Positions 29,741 to 39,588 of a stretch of DNA of 64,000 nucleotides are shown here, in pieces (position 1 is the first letter of the stretch; each line of letters opens with the position of its first letter). The translations under genes and the position numbers were made by a program. Below the pieces are notes generated by a model. The model ran no database searches and had not been told where the DNA came from. It was given only the letters and a program-made list of their open reading frames with translations. Source of the DNA: an uncultured Veillonella sp. (lineage in GTDB: Bacteria; Bacillota; Negativicutes; Veillonellales; Veillonellaceae); NCBI RefSeq assembly GCF_934230905.1, contig NZ_CAKQFJ010000007.1, forward strand, positions 1 to 64,000, read 5' to 3'.

Positions 29741-29813
29741 ATAAAAAATAGCAGGGCTGCCACCCTGCTATTTTTTCGTATGAAAACATTGCCTCATACT
29801 AATTTCCTTTGTT
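29741..29813 (-). ncRNA. Convergent antisense antitoxin RNA of the Fst-like locus
   Basis: A minus-strand promoter, TTGACT (29843-29848) and TATCCT (29820-29825) with a 17-nt spacer, would start an RNA near 29813. It contains the complements of GAAAACATTGCC and AATTTCCTTT, so it can pair in trans with the toxin's start region. It ends in the stem GCAGGG / CCCTGC (terminator at 29743-29776) with runs of A and T on either side. The toxin mRNA would end at the same hairpin. Confidence 0.68.
29743..29776. terminator. Shared bidirectional terminator of toxin and antitoxin RNAs
   Basis: A perfect 14-bp stem, AAAAAATAGCAGGG and CCCTGCTATTTTTT, with loop CTGCCA. T runs occur in either direction. Confidence 0.85.
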
Positions 29814-29874
29814 ACTAATAGGATAGCATGATATAAAAGGATAGTCAAATTTTACGTACTTTCACTAAAACACG

Positions 29875-29903
29875 CAGAAAATCAGCGTATTTTCTGATAT
29901 AAT
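29875..29903 (+). promoter_or_regulatory. -10 box with overlapping inverted repeat upstream of the lysine-rich gene
   Basis: CAGAAAAT (29875-29882) and ATTTTCTG (29889-29896) form an 8-bp inverted repeat immediately before TATAAT (29898-29903). The repeat occupies the -35/spacer zone, a typical operator position. The transcript would have a 5' leader of about 105 nt. Confidence 0.45.
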
Positions 29904-30015
29904 AATAAATTAGAGAGTATAAAAATTAATTTTTTTTATTCAGTATGGTATGTATTGATTCGTAATGATTAATACTAGTAGTTAGGACTGAATATATACC
30001 ATATAGGAGGAACTT

Positions 30016-30984
30016 ATGGAACGCGTATCAGTAAGTCTTATTGAAGAAATTCGCAGTGCCTTAATAGAACGATATAACCGTGATCAAGAGATTCAGCAAA
30101 TGATTGAAGAAATCGGTGCTGAAGAAGGTCTTAACGAAAAAGAATTGTCTATTATTCATCAGGCTTATTTAGAAGTTAAGGAACGTATGCAATATACGGC
30201 AAATTTGATGGAATTGTGGAATCAAATTGAAGTTGTTCAAGAACGTATAAGTATGCTTAATTCTTATGAAAGTTTAGAACGTGATTTATTTGGTGATGTT
30301 CTTTCCTTTGATAAACCGATGGGTTATGGTACAACGAATCATGAACAGTTAGATTATGCAATGGAAAAAATTAAGTTACAAGATATAGATAAGGACTTTG
30401 AAGATTTTAATCTTACTGAAACATATCCTATTCATAAACAAACAGTATCTAGTAATACATTGAATGAAGATAATAAATTAGATACAGAGGATCATTTGGA
30501 TGATGAAAATGATTCAAATGATGAACGTGTTTTGCATAAAGATGTTCATACATCTTTAGATCCTTTTGATATGGTAAATTCCTTATTGTATTCTAAACAA
30601 TCTAGTGATAATAAGAATACAACAAAACAACAAAAAGAAATCGATAAACTTATCAAAAAACAACTGAAACGCGTAGAAGAAGAATGGGCGAAGCTTTCAG
30701 GAAAAAATACAAAAAAAGATAAGAAAAAGAAAGATAAAGATAAAGACAAAGATAGAGACGAAAAGAAGGATAAAAAAGATAAGAAGTCTAAAAAGGATGT
30801 TGAGCTTGTAAAAGAATTTAGTAAATCCAAGAAAGAAAAGAAAGATAAAGAATCCAAAAAGAATAAGAGGAATATGGATTCTAAAAAAAATAAGAAAAAC
30901 AAGGATGCTAAGAAAGATCAAAAATCTAAGAAATTAGAAAAATCCTTAAAGAAAGAATCTAAAAAATCTGGAAAAAAGGATTAA
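30016..30984 (+). CDS. Unknown protein with lysine-rich C-terminal tail
   Basis: A 322-residue protein. Residues 1 to about 115 are predicted helical and acidic (EEIRSALIERYNRDQEIQQM, then YLEVKERMQ). An acidic linker comes next, then from about residue 205 a tail of about 115 residues made almost only of K, D, E, S and N (KDKDKDKDRDEKKDKKDKK). No signal peptide or membrane segment. I do not recognise the family. The tail could bind nucleic acid or acidic polymers. AGGAGG precedes the ATG. Its stop is 2 bp before a possible 30-residue Cys-rich ORF, and the surface-glycan locus follows. Confidence 0.65.
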   Translation: MERVSVSLIEEIRSALIERYNRDQEIQQMIEEIGAEEGLNEKELSIIHQAYLEVKERMQYTANLMELWNQIEVVQERISMLNSYESLERDLFGDVLSFDKPMGYGTTNHEQLDYAMEKIKLQDIDKDFEDFNLTETYPIHKQTVSSNTLNEDNKLDTEDHLDDENDSNDERVLHKDVHTSLDPFDMVNSLLYSKQSSDNKNTTKQQKEIDKLIKKQLKRVEEEWAKLSGKNTKKDKKKKDKDKDKDRDEKKDKKDKKSKKDVELVKEFSKSKKEKKDKESKKNKRNMDSKKNKKNKDAKKDQKSKKLEKSLKKESKKSGKKD

Positions 30985-30986
30985 CC

Positions 30987-31079
30987 GTGGGTTTCATAGA
31001 TACATATAGCCAGAAAACTACGGATAAAGGCTGTGGGAGATGTAAACGATGCGAGGGGCCAAGTTGTAAAAAGTATTAA
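30987..31079 (+). CDS. Possible 30-residue cysteine-rich peptide
   Basis: GTG at 30987 lies 2 bp after the upstream stop codon, with AAAAAGGA 6-7 nt before it. The reading ends TTDKGCGRCKRCEGPSCKKY, with four cysteines. It may be a translationally coupled peptide, or chance open sequence after the lysine-rich gene. No family is recognised. Confidence 0.3.
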   Translation: MGFIDTYSQKTTDKGCGRCKRCEGPSCKKY

Positions 31080-31113
31080 ATACATAAGGCTGTTAGTATG
31101 AAATGGGGAGCAT

Positions 31114-31890
31114 ATGAACATAGTAGTTATATCTGATAAATATAATGCTGAACGTAGGGAGAATGTTTGTAAAGAGTTTGGTAAATATAATCTAGAATTC
31201 AGCTTCTTTGATGCTATTATGGCTAATAAAATGTCAAAAGAAGAACTTGCGACAAAAGCATTAAAGAATACCTTTTTAACACCTAGTGAAATTGGTTGTG
31301 CTTTAAGTCATATTGGTGTATATAAGGAATTTCTTAAGTCAAATCAAAAAAGTATTATGATTTGTGAAGATGATATATTTATTACAGAGTATTTTAATAG
31401 AACTGTTATAGAAAAAATTAGAGAATTTGTCGAATCTAGTGATGAGCCACGTTTAGTAGTATTACAAAAAAGTATTTATCACCATAAATATGTAAAAAAT
31501 ATAGCTGAGAAGATGAATATTTACTCTGCTAGAAATTTATTTTGTACTCATGGATATGTAATTAATAGGGCAGCAGCTAATAATATTGCGTCTATTCAAA
31601 ATCCTGTGCGTTTTGAAATTGATGCGTTTAAGTTCTATTATTGGTTAAATCTTTGTAAATTGTATTGTTTAGATAAAGATCTTATAGTACAACAGGATGA
31701 AGAAGTAATAGCATCTACCGTAGATTCTGGGACTAATTCAGATTCTAGTGGTGAGTCTCAACGTACAGCAAAGAAAAATGGTGCTTATAAAGAATTATAT
31801 AGACAATTGTCTCTAAAAGGTAAAATTATAAGTCAGTATAGACGATTTGAAAAAGCATGTTACAAGATGTTTGAGGGGTTAGATTACTAA
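31114..31890 (+). CDS. Glycosyltransferase family 25 (LOS-type)
   Basis: A 258-residue GT25-like enzyme of the kind that adds galactose to lipooligosaccharide. The N-terminus NIVVISDKYNAERRENV, the LTPSEIGCALSHIGVYKEF segment (about residue 67) and the acidic motif IMICEDDIFI (about 88) fit the family. The C-terminal ~50 residues are basic. GGGGAG precedes the ATG. It opens a long plus-strand run of surface-glycan genes; the acceptor sugar is unknown. Confidence 0.82.
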   Translation: MNIVVISDKYNAERRENVCKEFGKYNLEFSFFDAIMANKMSKEELATKALKNTFLTPSEIGCALSHIGVYKEFLKSNQKSIMICEDDIFITEYFNRTVIEKIREFVESSDEPRLVVLQKSIYHHKYVKNIAEKMNIYSARNLFCTHGYVINRAAANNIASIQNPVRFEIDAFKFYYWLNLCKLYCLDKDLIVQQDEEVIASTVDSGTNSDSSGESQRTAKKNGAYKELYRQLSLKGKIISQYRRFEKACYKMFEGLDY

Positions 31891-31896
31891 AACAAT

Positions 31897-32997
31897 ATGA
31901 TAGATAGTGATATTAAACAAAATACCTTATATGTAGTTTGTACTGAATTTCAATTACTAACCGTTTTAAATTTATATAGAGATAATAATAGAGAGGCAGA
32001 TATCCTATTTTTAACAAAGGACATTGTAAGATGGAGATTACTCGTTAGTCGTTTGTATGAGAGAGGAATATTCAAAAGCATATTTATATATGAAGAGAAT
32101 ACGTATACTAAAATTATGCTCAATAATAATGAATTAGTATTAGTTAGTGATATATCATTTACTATTAATTCATATAATAATATATTTGTTACAAATTTTG
32201 ATTTTTTAAAACATAATAGTGAAATAATTAATAAAAAAGCTATTAAAATTAGTTTATTTGATGAAGGGACTATGTCCTATTTAAATTATTTTGTAATAGA
32301 ATGTAATCGGATTACACCTTGTAAAGATATATATATTTATAATCCATCATTAGCTAACTATGCTAATGATGATTCTTATATAATTCATAGTATCAATAAA
32401 ATATCTAATAAAGATACTAGATTAATAGAATTGTATAATTATGTATTTAATTATAAGCCTATTGTTAGTGAAAGTCATAAATTAGATATCTTTTTTTCCC
32501 AACCATTTTCAAAGGAGATATCTCGAAAAGCTAAAATTAGAAAATTTATTAGATTATTTCAATATAAATCTATTCATGAATATATTGAATCAGACATAGC
32601 TTATTATCAAGACTATCTAATAAAATTTTTGAAATCTAAATTGTCTACGTTTAAACGAAAGAAACATCCTAGAGAGTTTAATAGTAGTGATAATGATTTG
32701 AAGATGGATTATCCTTGGGAACTATTTTTATTAAATAATCCTTATGTAAGTATTTGCCAATATTCTTTATACTCTAGCGTTTTATGTAGTCAGTTAATAT
32801 TAAAGGAATCTTATAATATTAGAAGTTTGTATTTATATCCTTATGTGGTAAAGCATTTACAAAATAAATACAATATAGAGAACAGTAAATTAATCAATGA
32901 ATTATTTGAATTTTTTAATAAAATAGAAAAAATGGGACTTTTAGTTGCTGTTAACAATATAAATCAATTGGAGGGCATCATACATGATAGAGTTTAA
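31897..32997 (+). CDS. Putative sialyltransferase (GT52-like)
   Basis: A 366-residue protein. The N-terminus [30 protein letters not shown] (about residue 127) and a late [20 protein letters not shown] followed by SSVL resemble LOS sialyltransferases of family GT52. The gene directly precedes neuB and overlaps it by 14 bp, which fits a role in transferring sialic acid from CMP-sialic acid to a surface glycan. The family match is distant; a GT38-like or other transferase is possible. No membrane segment is seen. Very AT-rich. Confidence 0.55.
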   Translation: MIDSDIKQNTLYVVCTEFQLLTVLNLYRDNNREADILFLTKDIVRWRLLVSRLYERGIFKSIFIYEENTYTKIMLNNNELVLVSDISFTINSYNNIFVTNFDFLKHNSEIINKKAIKISLFDEGTMSYLNYFVIECNRITPCKDIYIYNPSLANYANDDSYIIHSINKISNKDTRLIELYNYVFNYKPIVSESHKLDIFFSQPFSKEISRKAKIRKFIRLFQYKSIHEYIESDIAYYQDYLIKFLKSKLSTFKRKKHPREFNSSDNDLKMDYPWELFLLNNPYVSICQYSLYSSVLCSQLILKESYNIRSLYLYPYVVKHLQNKYNIENSKLINELFEFFNKIEKMGLLVAVNNINQLEGIIHDRV

Positions 32998-34021
32998 AAT
33001 TGGAAATATTAATGTAGGTGGAAATCATAAACCATTAATTATTCCGGAAATAGGGATTAACCATAATGGATCTTTAGAAGTGGCTAAAGAAATGGTATAT
33101 TCTGCTTATAAGGCAGGAGCACATCTGGTAAAACATCAAACTCATGTTGTAGAAGATGAAATGAGTCATGCTGCACAATCTGTTATTCCTGGAAATGCAG
33201 ATATTTCTATCTATGAAATTATGGAAAATGCAGCTTTAAATGAGGATGAAGAATATGAATTAATGAAATATACTGAGTCATTGGGTTTGGAATTTATCAG
33301 CACTCCTTTTTCTAGAGCAGCTGCGGATCGTTTAGAATCTTTTGGGGTGAAAGCTTATAAGATCGGTTCTGGTGAGATGAATAACTATCCTTTGTTAAAA
33401 CATATTGCTAGCTTTGGTAAACCAATGATTGTATCGACAGGTATGAATGATATTGAAAGTATCAATATTGCTGTAGATATATTACGTGAATATAATATTC
33501 CTTTTGCGTTGTTGCATACTACAAATTTATATCCTACAAAGCCTGAATGGGTAAGATTAGGAGCTATGCAAGAGATGATGAATGCATATCCAGATATCCC
33601 TATAGGTCTTTCAGATCATACATTAAATAATAACTCCTGTATTGCTGCTATGGCATTAGGTGCTAAAATACTTGAACGTCATTTTACAGATACAAAAAAT
33701 CGACGAGGTCCTGATATTATCTGTTCTATGGATGAATATGATTTACATAATTTATTACAAGCATCCAAGGAAGTTCCTTTGATGCTTGGTGGTACTAAAA
33801 CGGCTATTAAAGAGGAACAAGTAACAATAGATTTTGCTTTTGCTACTGTAGTAAGCATTAAAGATATCCAAACTGGCGATATTCTTACAAGAGAAAATAT
33901 TTGGGTAAAAAGACCAGGAATAGGCAAAATTTTAGCAAAAGAATTCGAGTCTTTATTAGGAAAAAAAGCTAAATGTTATATACCTGCTGATACACATTTA
34001 GATTATTCGATGTTTGAATAA
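32984..34021 (+). CDS. neuB: N-acetylneuraminate synthase
   Basis: Condenses phosphoenolpyruvate with N-acetylmannosamine to give N-acetylneuraminic acid in the cytoplasm. It is 345 residues, standard for the family. The TIM-barrel part has [18 protein letters not shown] at the N-terminus, then [14 protein letters not shown] and [15 protein letters not shown]-terminal SAF/antifreeze-like domain (about 285-345) includes [22 protein letters not shown] lies before the ATG. It belongs to the neuB-neuC-neuA run. Confidence 0.93.
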   Translation: MIEFKIGNINVGGNHKPLIIPEIGINHNGSLEVAKEMVYSAYKAGAHLVKHQTHVVEDEMSHAAQSVIPGNADISIYEIMENAALNEDEEYELMKYTESLGLEFISTPFSRAAADRLESFGVKAYKIGSGEMNNYPLLKHIASFGKPMIVSTGMNDIESINIAVDILREYNIPFALLHTTNLYPTKPEWVRLGAMQEMMNAYPDIPIGLSDHTLNNNSCIAAMALGAKILERHFTDTKNRRGPDIICSMDEYDLHNLLQASKEVPLMLGGTKTAIKEEQVTIDFAFATVVSIKDIQTGDILTRENIWVKRPGIGKILAKEFESLLGKKAKCYIPADTHLDYSMFE

Positions 34022-34044
34022 ATTCAATGTTAGGGGTGTTTCAG

Positions 34045-35172
34045 TTGAAAAAAATCATTTTTATTACAGGAACGCGTGCAGATTATGGAAAAATAAAACC
34101 TTTATTACAGAGTATCTCAAAAAATAAGATGTTTGAGGTATATATTTATACAACGGGAATGCATTTATTAGAAAGTCGAGGCAGTACATATAACGAAATA
34201 AAAAAAGATGGTTATGAGAGAGTTTATATTGCAAAGGAAAATATGCCAACAGGTAATTCTAGTATAGATATCGCAGTTACTATATCTAATTTAACAAAGT
34301 ATATTTTAGATATTAATCCAGATGCTATCATTGTTCATGGAGATAGACCTGATGCATTAGCTGGTGCTATTGTAGGTGCTTTTAATAATATTCGGGTTAT
34401 TCATATTGAAGGAGGCGAAATTTCTGGAACAATTGACGAGTCAATACGTCACTCTATTAGTAAATTAGCTCATTTTCACTTTGTAGCTAATGAAGAGGCT
34501 AAACAAAGGTTAATTTTGTTAGGTGAAAATCAAGAGTGTATTCGTGTTATTGGTTCTCCAGATATCGATATTATTAAAAGTGTTAATTTACCATCCCTTA
34601 AATCTATTAAGGATCATTATGGTATTGATTTTGAAAATTACGGGATTATGTTATTTCATCCTGTAACAACAGAAGTAGATTTTATACAGAAACAAATAGA
34701 GATTATTATAAAGGCTTGCCAAAATTCAAAAAAGAATTTTATAGTTATTTATCCTAATAATGATTTAGGAAGTCATTATATTATAGATGCTTACCATGAA
34801 TTAGAATCAGATAACCATTTTAAGATTTTTCCTTCTATACGTTTTGAATCGTTTATAGTTTTATTAAAAAATGCGGAATTTTTAATAGGAAACTCTAGTG
34901 CTGGTGTGAGAGAAGCTCCATACTTTGGTATTGATACCATAGATATAGGTTCTAGGCAGCATGGTCGTTATAATATTGAAAAAGAAAAAACAATTACGCA
35001 TGTAGAGTATGATATTAAAGAAATAGAACATGCTATTTTATCAATTCAAAAATATGAAAGTGTAGATACAATTTGGGGTGATGGTAATAGTGCAGAGTTA
35101 TTTATGAAAGCTATTACTAATCCAGAGTTTTGGACTATGCCTTTACAAAAGAAATTGACTTATGATTTATAA
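34045..35172 (+). CDS. neuC: UDP-N-acetylglucosamine 2-epimerase (hydrolysing)
   Basis: Makes N-acetylmannosamine from UDP-GlcNAc, feeding NeuB. It is about 375 residues. KKIIFITGTRADYGKIKPLL opens the protein, the HIEGGEISGTIDESIRHSIS motif lies near residue 130, and GNSSAGVREAPYFG near 285. I favour the TTG at 34045 because AGGGGTG lies 6-7 nt upstream; the ATG at 34027 has no ribosome-binding site. It follows neuB by about 20 bp. Confidence 0.9.
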   Translation: MKKIIFITGTRADYGKIKPLLQSISKNKMFEVYIYTTGMHLLESRGSTYNEIKKDGYERVYIAKENMPTGNSSIDIAVTISNLTKYILDINPDAIIVHGDRPDALAGAIVGAFNNIRVIHIEGGEISGTIDESIRHSISKLAHFHFVANEEAKQRLILLGENQECIRVIGSPDIDIIKSVNLPSLKSIKDHYGIDFENYGIMLFHPVTTEVDFIQKQIEIIIKACQNSKKNFIVIYPNNDLGSHYIIDAYHELESDNHFKIFPSIRFESFIVLLKNAEFLIGNSSAGVREAPYFGIDTIDIGSRQHGRYNIEKEKTITHVEYDIKEIEHAILSIQKYESVDTIWGDGNSAELFMKAITNPEFWTMPLQKKLTYDL

Positions 35173-35183
35173 AAAGGGTAATT

Positions 35184-35870
35184 ATGTTTAATAATAAAAA
35201 AATACTGGCGATTATTCCCGCTAGAAAAGGTAGCAAGGGAATTATAAATAAAAATATTATAGACATTAATGGTAAACCTCTTATTGCATATACTATTGAA
35301 GCTGCTAAACAGTCAAAATATATTGATGATATTGTAGTGAGTACAGATGGTAAAAATATTGAGACCGTTAGTATTGCTTATGGTGCAGATGTACCTTTTC
35401 TACGTCCAGAAGCACTAGCTAACGATACAGCAAAAACTATTGATGCCATCGTTTATACCATTGAAAAATTAGTGAAGATGAATAGATATTATGATGTGAT
35501 TATGTTATTGCAACCTACATCGCCATTACGACAAACTAATCATATAGATGAGGCCTTAGAGAAATTCTTTGATTTCGATATGAAGGGACTTATTAGTGTT
35601 AATAAAGTAGAGACTAAGCCTATTTTGATTAGGACTATTGAAAATGGTATATTACAACCTATTATTAGTCAAAATAGTACTGTTAGACGTCAGGATATGG
35701 CAACGTACTATAAGGTAAATGGTGCTATATATATTAATAGAGTTAGTGAAATACACAAAGGTTTGAGTTTTAATGATAATATAGTGCCCTATATTATGGA
35801 ACCTGAAAGTAGTATTGATATAGATACTATGGATGATTTGTTATTAGTAAATAAGATTTTAAATGAATAA
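35184..35870 (+). CDS. neuA: CMP-N-acetylneuraminate cytidylyltransferase
   Basis: Activates sialic acid with CTP to CMP-sialic acid. It is 228 residues, the short Neisseria-like form without an esterase domain. The nucleotide-binding motif is IIPARKGSKGIINKNI, followed by DDIVVSTDG and LQPTSPLRQTNHID, and a late IDIDTMDD. AAAAGGG precedes the ATG, 11 bp after neuC. With neuB and neuC it completes the pathway from UDP-GlcNAc to CMP-Neu5Ac. Confidence 0.93.
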   Translation: MFNNKKILAIIPARKGSKGIINKNIIDINGKPLIAYTIEAAKQSKYIDDIVVSTDGKNIETVSIAYGADVPFLRPEALANDTAKTIDAIVYTIEKLVKMNRYYDVIMLLQPTSPLRQTNHIDEALEKFFDFDMKGLISVNKVETKPILIRTIENGILQPIISQNSTVRRQDMATYYKVNGAIYINRVSEIHKGLSFNDNIVPYIMEPESSIDIDTMDDLLLVNKILNE

Positions 35871-35903
35871 TTATTATAATTAGGTTAAAGAGGATATGTA
35901 GTT

Positions 35904-37868
35904 ATGAATCGATGGCAACGATTATTTGAAGGTATAAAAACAGAAATTATGGCTTTTTTATTTTTTTCTGTTTTATTAACTATCTTTAGAGTGGTATTTC
36001 TTTGGATATTTCAGTCACAGTTAGCTACGGTTCCTATAGAGGAAATACTAAAATCCCTATGGTTTGGTTTTAGATTAAGCCTTAAAACAGTTGGGATCAT
36101 TTGTTTATTTGGATTTATATTAGGTACATTAGTACAAACTTTTGTACCTAAATGGCCGTCTTTACGTCTTAAACAAATTATATATTCCATTGCAACTATT
36201 TTACTGACATTTTTATTTTTGGGAAGAATCCCGTTTTATAAAATCTTTAACTCTTCTTATAATATGATGCTTATCAATGGTAAACATGATGATATTGGTG
36301 CTATTGTCAACACAGCTATTAATGAGTATAATGCTTTTTTTTATATTATTTGTGCTATTGTTATAAGTGTTATGTTAACGGGGTTTTTGTTAAAAGTACT
36401 ATCTATTAGTACAAAAAAGTATAGTATTAATAATGCAATTAGTACTAAATGGTATCCAAAAAAAAAGCTTGCTCAGTGGCTAACAGGAATAAGTTTAGTG
36501 ATTGTATTTAGTTTGATATTTGTAGTATTTCGTTTCGGTGGTGCTTTGAGTTACACAAATTCCATTAACTGGGAGAGTGCTGCACGACTTAATTCTAATC
36601 TATTAAATGAAACAATTTTGGACGATGCACAAGCATTATATCGTGTAAAATCCATTGCTAAACGGACTTCAGAATTAGAGGATATTCATTTAACATCTGC
36701 GGAGTTACATGAAAAAATACAATCCATTGGCGGTAATCCTAGTAGTACACAATTTGATGAATCTTTCACAAAAACGATAACAACAGAGCGATTACAACAA
36801 CAACCGCAATCTATTAATATCATTCTCGGTGAATCCTATGGTTTATGGCCATTCCTTGCTGAATTTAATGAACCTGGTGCTTATCTTGTAGAGCAAGGTC
36901 GTAAGTACGCGGCTAGTCCACAGGCGATGGGTACACAAATGGCCTTGGCCCAAGGAACGGGTACTATGCCAGCCATTATTGGGTTATTGACGGGCATGCC
37001 GGATACGGGGATGTATCCAAACTATAGCGTAGGCATGTTACAAGAACCGTATGGCCTCGGTATTGGACCGGTTATGAAAAAACTAGGTTATAAGACCGTA
37101 TTTTGGTATGGCGGTTTTAGTACTTGGCAAAATGTTAAGAACTTTGCCTTAGAACAAGGTTTTGATGAATTCCACGATGCATCTGAAATGCCGAGTAATG
37201 AAACAAATGCTTGGGGTGTAGCCGATGGAGATATGTTCAAGGCTATCAATGCATACATGGACAAACATCGTGGCGAAAAGATCATCAATGTCATCATGAC
37301 TACGTCAAATCATCCTCCATATAGTGTGAATGTGGCGAAGGAAGGCTATGATGCGGATAAGGTTCGTAAGAACTTGCCAGATTCCATTGCCAATACGGAT
37401 AAGCAAATTAACGAAATGGGTCACATATGGTATGCAGACCATGTGATGGGTGAATTTATTAGTAAAGAGGAACAATCTGATCCAACTTCATTATTTGTTA
37501 TCACTGGTGATCACAGCGAACGCTTTACCTTTGCTCATGAGGAAGGTCCTAAGGTAGCATCCACGATTCCGATTATTTTCTACGGTCAAGGCATCAAAAA
37601 AGAATGGCTTTCACCAGACGCATTCGGCATGAGCATCCAAATCATTCCGACATTGGCTGAACTCGTAGGACGCACGGGGCAAACCTATGAGGCTATGGTG
37701 CCGAGTCTATTTAATCAAGGACCATTCGTATTCAATCATCGTTTGTGGATGGATAAGATCGGTATCTACGTCGAAGATGAAAAAATGCCGCAGGCCTATG
37801 CTAACGCTATGAAAACCATGCGGGAACTTACGGCATGGCGTTTGAAACATGGGGATGTTATACAATAA
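35904..37868 (+). CDS. LtaS-like sulfatase-fold transferase (first copy)
   Basis: A 654-residue inner-membrane protein. Five hydrophobic segments (about residues 10-220) precede an extracytoplasmic alkaline-phosphatase-like domain. The domain starts at INIILGESYGLWPF (about 303); a threonine-rich GTGTMPAIIGLLTGMP (about 353) is the likely nucleophile region, and ITGDHSERF (about 533) the metal site. LtaS relatives transfer glycerol phosphate or phosphoethanolamine. In a diderm cell with an LPS/LOS-type locus the acceptor is more likely a surface glycan than lipoteichoic acid. The second copy lies at 41467. AGAGGA precedes the start region. Confidence 0.82.
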   Translation: MNRWQRLFEGIKTEIMAFLFFSVLLTIFRVVFLWIFQSQLATVPIEEILKSLWFGFRLSLKTVGIICLFGFILGTLVQTFVPKWPSLRLKQIIYSIATILLTFLFLGRIPFYKIFNSSYNMMLINGKHDDIGAIVNTAINEYNAFFYIICAIVISVMLTGFLLKVLSISTKKYSINNAISTKWYPKKKLAQWLTGISLVIVFSLIFVVFRFGGALSYTNSINWESAARLNSNLLNETILDDAQALYRVKSIAKRTSELEDIHLTSAELHEKIQSIGGNPSSTQFDESFTKTITTERLQQQPQSINIILGESYGLWPFLAEFNEPGAYLVEQGRKYAASPQAMGTQMALAQGTGTMPAIIGLLTGMPDTGMYPNYSVGMLQEPYGLGIGPVMKKLGYKTVFWYGGFSTWQNVKNFALEQGFDEFHDASEMPSNETNAWGVADGDMFKAINAYMDKHRGEKIINVIMTTSNHPPYSVNVAKEGYDADKVRKNLPDSIANTDKQINEMGHIWYADHVMGEFISKEEQSDPTSLFVITGDHSERFTFAHEEGPKVASTIPIIFYGQGIKKEWLSPDAFGMSIQIIPTLAELVGRTGQTYEAMVPSLFNQGPFVFNHRLWMDKIGIYVEDEKMPQAYANAMKTMRELTAWRLKHGDVIQ

Positions 37869-37912
37869 TTGTAAATAATCTGTAGAATCAGTAATCGGGA
37901 GTTTTTCTATTT

Positions 37913-39586
37913 ATGAATACATCTAGTTTTTCTTATGAACAATTCTTTCATGGTCGTTCAGTTATGTTTATTGTTCCTCACGAAGATGATGAAATCAATA
38001 TGGCTGGGGCCACTATATATGGGGCGATACAAGAAGGGCTAGATGTGTATGTAGTTTTTCTTACAAATGGTGATTATGAATATACTTTTGATGTGCGACG
38101 TAATGAGACCTATCAAATGGCTAAAGAAATTGGACTACCTCAAGAGAATATTATTTTCTTAGGCTTTGGCGATTTTATTGGTCACGAAATTATTCAGAAT
38201 AAATCGGCTATTATCACTAGTCGTGCTAATCATGATAAAACCTATGGTTTTGATTTTGCTAGTCTTGTTATGAATGAGGCTAAACCTTATTCTTGGTCTG
38301 GTATTATTCAGTCATTAATTGATGTTATATTACACTTTAAACCAGATACAATTATTGCCACGGATTACGATACTCATGTAGATCATAGATTATGTACCTT
38401 TACAGTGGCGTGTGCGATAGAGTGGATTATAAAATATACTGATTTTGGACCTCAATTTCTTAATGGTTTTGCTTATGCAACAGGATATGAAACTGTAGAT
38501 GATTACTATGATAATAATCTGTTATCTACAGTAATTAATAAGCGGGCATTGCCATCGAATGAGTTTAGTACGGGAAATCCTACTCTATCTTGGGTATATC
38601 GCCTTCGAATTCCAGTACCTTATGATTGTCGAAATAGAGAATTAGTAACTAATCCTATTTTTAAGGCAATGGCGGCCCATATGAGCCAAGAAGGTTATAA
38701 AAGGGGGGCACGCCTTATAAATGGGGATCAAGTATTTTGGAGGAGAAGAACAGATAATTTAGCATTACATGCAGATATAACTGTATCTTCTGGCGAGGCT
38801 TCACAGCTAAATGATTTTTTGCGATTTAATATAGCAAATATGACATTAAATTCATATAATCCTGAGGATTATATGTGGATACCAACAATAGATGATAGGG
38901 AACGCAAGGCCCATATTGCATTTAATAAAATTACAGATATACAGGTTATACAATTATTTGGAAATGTACATAATACTTATAATTATTGCTCTATTCGTAT
39001 AGAATTGAGTAATGGTAAGCAGATAGTATTAAAAGAAATTGCTTATATGGGGCAAGGTATATCTTATGTTTGTGATGAACCTGTGTCTGTAGAATGGATT
39101 GATATATATATAGATAAACAATGCCTAGGTTTATCTGAAATAGAGTTATATAGTAATAATAATGATATATATGATTATTGTCATATATTAGCAGATAATC
39201 AGTTTATGTATGATTGGGTTGTATATCCTGGTGAGAAAATTCCGATGATTACCCCTTATATTGAAAGTTTCAGAAAAGATATTATTACATATGGTGAATC
39301 AATACAAGAAAACTCTTATAGGTGGCTAATTAATGATAAATATATTGATATTTCTGCATTACAAAGTACAATTGAGCGAGAGTTAAGTACTAATCCTTTA
39401 CAATTACGATTAGAGTCTAGTGATGGATTGGTATTTTGTGAGTCTACGATTCGTAAGGGTAGTTTTAAGGATTGGTGTTCTTTAAAATGGAATCAATTAC
39501 AAGATAAATTGGCTTATATAAGGGTTAAATCGAAATATAAACAGGGGTATAAAGCGGCACAGGCACATAAACAAGGAGGTATATAA
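37913..39586 (+). CDS. PIG-L-type deacetylase with C-terminal extra domain
   Basis: A 557-residue protein. Residues 15 to about 240 form a LmbE/PIG-L N-acetylglucosaminyl deacetylase domain. The metal motif reads VPHEDDE instead of the usual PHPDDE, and the second site is DYDTHVDHRLC (about residue 150). Residues about 290-420 start LALHADITVSSGEASQLNDF and resemble a discoidin/F5-8C carbohydrate-binding fold. No signal peptide or membrane segment is clear. It probably trims an acetyl group from a sugar of the surface glycan. Confidence 0.72.
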   Translation: MNTSSFSYEQFFHGRSVMFIVPHEDDEINMAGATIYGAIQEGLDVYVVFLTNGDYEYTFDVRRNETYQMAKEIGLPQENIIFLGFGDFIGHEIIQNKSAIITSRANHDKTYGFDFASLVMNEAKPYSWSGIIQSLIDVILHFKPDTIIATDYDTHVDHRLCTFTVACAIEWIIKYTDFGPQFLNGFAYATGYETVDDYYDNNLLSTVINKRALPSNEFSTGNPTLSWVYRLRIPVPYDCRNRELVTNPIFKAMAAHMSQEGYKRGARLINGDQVFWRRRTDNLALHADITVSSGEASQLNDFLRFNIANMTLNSYNPEDYMWIPTIDDRERKAHIAFNKITDIQVIQLFGNVHNTYNYCSIRIELSNGKQIVLKEIAYMGQGISYVCDEPVSVEWIDIYIDKQCLGLSEIELYSNNNDIYDYCHILADNQFMYDWVVYPGEKIPMITPYIESFRKDIITYGESIQENSYRWLINDKYIDISALQSTIERELSTNPLQLRLESSDGLVFCESTIRKGSFKDWCSLKWNQLQDKLAYIRVKSKYKQGYKAAQAHKQGGI

Positions 39587-39588
39587 TT

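Noticed and set aside
30546..30921. Minus-strand frames rich in F, L and S resembling a membrane protein
   Set aside because: They are the complement of the AAA/AAG-rich lysine tail, so the hydrophobicity is an artefact.
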